From Oscillospiraceae bacterium (GTDB taxonomy: Bacteria > Bacillota > Clostridia > Oscillospirales > Acutalibacteraceae): a DNA stretch of 9,274 nucleotides. Numbering within the stretch: the stretch's first letter is position 1; each line of letters opens with the position of its first letter. The notes beneath the pieces are model-generated. The model made no database searches. It saw only the letters and a program-made list of their open reading frames with translations, and had not been told where the DNA came from. The position numbers and the translations under genes are program-made. Where the stretch lies: assembly GCA_902797915.1 (NCBI GenBank), contig CADBUK010000106.1, positions 1-9,274 on the forward strand, in the 5' to 3' direction. This document shows, in pieces, positions 6,190 to 9,274 of this stretch.

Positions 6190-8368
6190 ATATAACGACG
6201 GCTTTGCTGAATTTCTTGAGAAATTAAAGCAAAACCCGCAGTATGACTGGCAGAAAATTGAAAAGGCATATTTGCTTGCGAGGGATGCGCATAAGGACCA
6301 GAAACGCCGTTCGGGCGAGCCTTATATTATGCACCCCGTTGCTGTTGCGAAGATTTTGTTTGAGCTCGGTATGGATAACGAGTGCTTAATCGCCGCGCTG
6401 CTTCACGATGTTGTTGAGGATACGGAGTATAACCTTGATTATATTTCCGAAAATTTCGGCAGCACCGTTGCTCTTTTGGTTGACGGCGTAACAAAGCTCG
6501 GCAAAATTCCGCTTTCCACAAGGGAAGAGGTGCAGGCTGAAAACATCCGCAAAATGTTTATGGCGATGAATGAGGACATCAGGGTTATCATAATCAAGCT
6601 TGCGGACAGGCTTCATAATATGCGCACAATTTCTCATATGCCCGAGTATAAGCAAAGGGAAAAAAGTCAGGAAACGCTTGAAATTTACGCCCCGATTGCG
6701 CACCGTTTAGGTATCCGCGCAATTAAGGACGAGCTTGAGGATTTGGCGGTTCAGTACCTTGACCCTATCGCTTATAAGGAAATTGAAAGCTCGCTTTCAA
6801 TGAAGCAGGAGGAGGCTGAACGCTTCCTCGGCGAAATTACCTCGCAGCTCAAGGACAGAATTATTCCCGTAATTCCCGATGCGGAAATTACGTCGCGCGT
6901 TAAATCCGTTCACGGTATTTTCCGCAAGGTATATATTAAGGGCAAGGCGTTTGAGGAAATATATGATATTTACGCCGTAAGAATTATTGTTGACAGCATT
7001 ATTAACTGCTACAACGTTCTCGGTATCGTTCACGATATGTACCGTCCTCTGCCAGGCAGGTTTAAGGACTATATTTCGTCCCCGAAGCCGAATATGTATC
7101 AGTCGCTTCATACTACCGTGCTTTCTCAGGACGGCGTTCCGTTTGAAATTCAGATAAGAACGTGGGAAATGCACCGCACCGCAGAATACGGTATTGCTGC
7201 GCACTGGAAGTATAAGCTCGGCAAGGGCGGCAAGGATTTGTTTGACGATAAGCTGCGCTGGATAAGGCAGATTATCGAGCACGGAAATGAATCCCACTCC
7301 GCAGGCGAACTGATTGCCGACGTTAAGGGCGATTTGTCAACGGAAGAGGTTTTTGTTTTCACACCGCGCGGAGATATTAAAAATCTGCCGCTCGGCTCAA
7401 CGGTTATTGACTTTGCTTATGCAATTCACTCTGCAGTCGGCAATAAAATGGTCGGCGCAAAGGTGGACGGCAGAATTGTTCCGCTTGATTACGTTATTAA
7501 AACGGGCGAGCGAATTGAGGTTCTGACCACTAATCAGCAGGGCAAGGGACCGAGCCGCGACTGGCTTAGCATTGTTAAAACGGGCGAGGCTCGTAATAAA
7601 ATCCGCTCCTGGTTCAAAAAGGAACGCAGGGAGGAAAATATTGAAGAGGGCAAGGCTACTGTTGAGCGCGAATTCAAGCGCAATTTCATCAGGCTTTCTC
7701 CCGAAAAGTTTAGCGACTTTATAGAGAAAATTTCCGAACGCCAGCATTTTTCGGAGGTTGACGAGTTTTATGCAGCCGTGGGCTACGGCGGAATTCAGAT
7801 TACGAAAATGATGCCGGCAATTAAGGACGAGTACAACCGTAACTGGAAAGAGCATGAGCCCGAAAAGGTTGAGGAGGTTATTGCAAAGGCTCAAAAGCAT
7901 CCTTCCTCCTCGTCAAGCGGTATTATTGTTGAGGGTATTGACAATTGCCTTATTAAAATTGCAAAGTGCTGCTCTCCGCTTCCGGGAGAGGAAATTATCG
8001 GCTTTATCACAAGGGGGCACGGACTTTCAATCCACAGACGCAACTGCGCAAACGTACCCAAGGATTTGGAAAACTGCGCAGAGCCTGAACGCTGGATTGC
8101 TGCTCACTGGGACGAAAATGTTAAGATTGACACGATGTCAATTCTTGATATATACGCAATTAACAGGGACGGCGTTGTGCTTGATATTACAAGTCGCCTT
8201 ATGGCTATGCACGTTAAGGTTCATTCAATCAACGCCCGCCCGATTAACGACGGCAACTGCCTTACAACGATGTCAATCGCGGTTAACAGTAAGGAACATC
8301 TTGACAATATTGTTAAGACGATTTCTAAAATTGAGGGCGTTTACCATATTGAACGTACAGGTGTATAA
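6182..8368 (+). CDS. rel: Bifunctional (p)ppGpp synthetase/hydrolase Rel
   Basis: Makes and degrades the alarmone (p)ppGpp, controlling the stringent response on the ribosome. The 728 residues carry the full long RelA-SpoT-homologue layout. The HD hydrolase (about 20-175) has H51, HDVVED (75-80) and ADRLHNM (141-147). The synthetase (about 215-345) has YDIYAVRI (D262), GRFKDYI (292-298), PKPNMYQSLHTTV and EIQIRT with catalytic-type E322. The TGS domain is at about 388-449 (EVFVFTPRG), the cysteine-rich zinc-finger-like domain spans 585-622 (C589, C596, C597, C622), and an ACT domain covers about 650-727. Both catalytic centres look intact, so this is the single bifunctional Rel typical of Firmicutes. 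It starts at TTG, a weak start codon. Expression is probably coupled to recJ, which it overlaps by eight bases. Its stop is followed at once by the first copy of a 9-bp repeat and a terminator-like hairpin. Confidence 0.96.
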   Translation: MSEYNDGFAEFLEKLKQNPQYDWQKIEKAYLLARDAHKDQKRRSGEPYIMHPVAVAKILFELGMDNECLIAALLHDVVEDTEYNLDYISENFGSTVALLVDGVTKLGKIPLSTREEVQAENIRKMFMAMNEDIRVIIIKLADRLHNMRTISHMPEYKQREKSQETLEIYAPIAHRLGIRAIKDELEDLAVQYLDPIAYKEIESSLSMKQEEAERFLGEITSQLKDRIIPVIPDAEITSRVKSVHGIFRKVYIKGKAFEEIYDIYAVRIIVDSIINCYNVLGIVHDMYRPLPGRFKDYISSPKPNMYQSLHTTVLSQDGVPFEIQIRTWEMHRTAEYGIAAHWKYKLGKGGKDLFDDKLRWIRQIIEHGNESHSAGELIADVKGDLSTEEVFVFTPRGDIKNLPLGSTVIDFAYAIHSAVGNKMVGAKVDGRIVPLDYVIKTGERIEVLTTNQQGKGPSRDWLSIVKTGEARNKIRSWFKKERREENIEEGKATVEREFKRNFIRLSPEKFSDFIEKISERQHFSEVDEFYAAVGYGGIQITKMMPAIKDEYNRNWKEHEPEKVEEVIAKAQKHPSSSSSGIIVEGIDNCLIKIAKCCSPLPGEEIIGFITRGHGLSIHRRNCANVPKDLENCAEPERWIAAHWDENVKIDTMSILDIYAINRDGVVLDITSRLMAMHVKVHSINARPINDGNCLTTMSIAVNSKEHLDNIVKTISKIEGVYHIERTGV

Positions 8369-8377
8369 GGATTATTA
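8369..8377 (+). repeat. 9-bp direct repeat, left copy
   Basis: GGATTATTA starts directly after the rel stop codon. An identical copy lies at 8412-8420; the flanking bases differ, so the repeat is exactly nine bases. Together with the A-A of the rel stop it reads AAGGATTATTA, a ribosome-binding-site-like sequence. Confidence 0.55.
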
Positions 8378-8382
8378 ATTTG

Positions 8383-8408
8383 GGGCGACCTGAGGTCGCC
8401 CGCTTTTT
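8383..8408 (+). terminator. Rho-independent terminator-like hairpin between rel and dtd
   Basis: A perfect 8-bp GC-rich stem, GGGCGACC (8383-8390) with GGTCGCCC (8394-8401), a TGA loop, then GC and five T (8404-8408). It ends 11 bases before the dtd start and would lower, not necessarily abolish, read-through from the long upstream operon. A weaker alternative stem, CCCG (8399-8402) with CGGG (8409-8412), overlaps the right arm and reaches the GGGG before dtd. No promoter for dtd is recognisable in the spacer, so dtd may depend on partial read-through. Confidence 0.75.
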
Positions 8409-8411
8409 CGG

Positions 8412-8420
8412 GGATTATTA
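8412..8420 (+). repeat. 9-bp direct repeat, right copy
   Basis: GGATTATTA, identical to 8369-8377; its last A is the first base of the dtd ATG. The two copies bracket the 34-base segment containing the hairpin. This resembles a target-site duplication, but a 9-bp AT-rich match can also arise by chance. Confidence 0.55.
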
Positions 8421-8872
8421 TGATTGCAGTTATTCAGCGCGTTTCAGGCGCTTCGGTAAAAATTGAAAACAGAATTGCGGGCAGCTGCGGCAAGGGCTTT
8501 ATGATTTTGCTCGGCGTTGTTCAGGGCGACACTGAGGCTGAAGCCGATAAGCTGATTAAAAAAATTCCAAACCTGCGTATTTTTGAGGATGAAAACGGAA
8601 AAATGAATTTATCCTCGCTTGAAATCGGCGGGGAAATGCTTGTCGTTTCGCAGTTTACGCTCTGCGCGGATTGCTCTCACGGCAGGCGCCCGAGCTTTAC
8701 AAATTCCGCTCCTCCCGCCGAAGCTAATGCGCTGTACGAATACTTTGTCAGCGGGCTGAAAGCCGCGGGTGTTTCAAAAGTAGAAACAGGGGAATTCGGC
8801 GCTGATATGCAGGTGTCGCTTGTTAACGACGGACCCGTTACCATTATTCTTGACAGTAAGGACTTAAAATAA
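8420..8872 (+). CDS. dtd: D-aminoacyl-tRNA deacylase
   Basis: Hydrolyses D-amino acids (and mischarged glycine) from tRNA, a proofreading step in translation, in the cytoplasm as a homodimer with its active site at the subunit interface. The 150 residues match the family length. It has MIAVIQRV at the N-terminus, the SQFTL motif (77-81), HGRRPSF (87-93), and FGADMQVSLVNDGPVTI (126-142), which includes the Gly-cis-Pro pair (G138-P139) that excludes L-amino acids. The ATG at 8420 has only a GGGGA-type site six bases upstream. The position after rel is the conserved Firmicutes order. The next gene overlaps its stop by one base. The 51-base spacer with a hairpin before it makes it the only gene here with a possible transcriptional break upstream. 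Confidence 0.97.
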   Translation: MIAVIQRVSGASVKIENRIAGSCGKGFMILLGVVQGDTEAEADKLIKKIPNLRIFEDENGKMNLSSLEIGGEMLVVSQFTLCADCSHGRRPSFTNSAPPAEANALYEYFVSGLKAAGVSKVETGEFGADMQVSLVNDGPVTIILDSKDLK

Positions 8873-9274
8873 TGCTTGACGTAAAATCAATTCTTACAGG
8901 CTCAATCGGCAACAATTGCTATCTGATAACGGACAGGGAAAGCGGTAAATCCGCCCTTGTTGACTGTACTGACGCTTCACAGCGTATGCTTGATTTCATA
9001 GGCAACGCCGATTTGGAGTACATTCTGCTTACACACGGGCATTTTGACCATATCGGCGGCGTTAAGGAAATTCAGCAACGTTACGGCGCAAAGGTTTGTA
9101 TCAGTAAAACCGACGCGCCTATGCTTACCTCTGCAAGACTCAGCCTTGCCGCTTTTTGCGGCGAAGTTCAACAGGACGCTGAGGCTGACATTCTCCTTGA
9201 GGAAGGGGACTGCATTATGCTTGGCAATACAAAAATAGACGTTATTGCCACACCCGGACACACTAAGGGCAGCC
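8872..9274 (+). CDS. MBL-fold hydrolase, glyoxalase II-like, 3'-truncated by the window edge
   Basis: The first 134 residues of a small MBL-fold hydrolase that is still open at the window end. It begins MLDVKSILTGSIGNNCYLIT and carries the zinc-binding THGHFDHIGG motif (H55, H57, D59, H60) and the second metal site in TPGHTKGS (H130). This spacing is that of the glyoxalase II/YcbL-like subfamily of about 200-210 residues, so roughly the last third is missing. Unlike the MBL protein near the window start, it has no membrane segment and is probably cytoplasmic. The ATG overlaps the dtd stop by one base (TAATG) with AAGGA nine bases upstream. An MBL hydrolase after dtd is a conserved feature of Clostridia; the substrate is not known from sequence. 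Confidence 0.9.
   Translation, partial: MLDVKSILTGSIGNNCYLITDRESGKSALVDCTDASQRMLDFIGNADLEYILLTHGHFDHIGGVKEIQQRYGAKVCISKTDAPMLTSARLSLAAFCGEVQQDAEADILLEEGDCIMLGNTKIDVIATPGHTKGS

Noticed and set aside
7397..7900. A 167-codon open frame on the minus strand inside rel, and similar long minus-strand frames at 6797-7297, 5437-5847 and 2287-2649
   Set aside because: They lie wholly opposite strongly conserved coding sequence, show no recognisable domain, and are expected from the codon bias of the + strand genes, which leaves few stops in the opposite frames.
8369..8419. Promoter for dtd in the rel-dtd spacer
   Set aside because: No convincing -35/-10 pair with normal spacing can be seen; the spacer is mostly the hairpin and its flanking repeats.
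8977..9261. A 94-codon minus-strand open frame near the window end
   Set aside because: It is opposite the MBL hydrolase, whose HxHxDH and TPGHT motifs read clearly on the + strand.

Overview
The window is a densely packed piece of a bacterial chromosome. All eleven genes lie on the + strand, and most neighbours overlap or sit within a few bases of each other. Gene content and order point to a Firmicutes bacterium of class Clostridia, perhaps an Oscillospirales or Ruminococcaceae-like gut lineage. The main reasons are the recJ-rel-dtd-MBL block, which matches the classical Firmicutes recJ-apt-relA-dtd-hydrolase neighbourhood, and a Rel synthetase with the PKPNMYQSLHTTV form typical of Firmicutes. 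The placement below class is inference.

Bases 1-4165 are a histidine biosynthesis operon. It runs hisD (5' end outside the window), a membrane-anchored ComEC/Rec2-like metallo-beta-lactamase (MBL) protein with an Ada-like zinc-binding tail, a small DUF3006 protein, hisB, hisA, hisI and hisE. HisE, HisI, HisA, HisB and HisD catalyse steps 2, 3, 4, 6 (dehydratase) and the last two oxidations of the pathway. The glutamine amidotransferase/cyclase pair hisH/hisF and the aminotransferase hisC are absent from the places where they usually sit. The two non-histidine genes are wedged between hisD and hisB.

Bases 4165-9274 are a housekeeping block: recJ (single-strand exonuclease), rel (bifunctional (p)ppGpp synthetase/hydrolase, TTG start), dtd (D-aminoacyl-tRNA deacylase) and a glyoxalase II-like MBL hydrolase cut off by the window end. 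hisE and recJ share one base and recJ and rel overlap by eight, so histidine synthesis, DNA repair and the stringent response are probably co-transcribed. The apt gene that usually lies between recJ and rel is missing.

The only intergenic gap above 12 bases is the 51-base rel-dtd spacer. It holds a strong terminator-like hairpin with a T-tract, bracketed by a perfect 9-bp direct repeat. Joining the two repeat copies into one recreates a well-spaced ribosome binding site and start for dtd, so the hairpin may be a small inserted element. I see no tRNA, rRNA, CRISPR array, insertion sequence or phage gene, and no stretch over 300 bases lacks a gene. Nothing here is a clear new defence or mobile system. 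The most unusual items are the MBL/DUF3006 pair inside the his operon, the loss of hisH/hisF/hisC and apt from their usual places, and the rel-dtd spacer.
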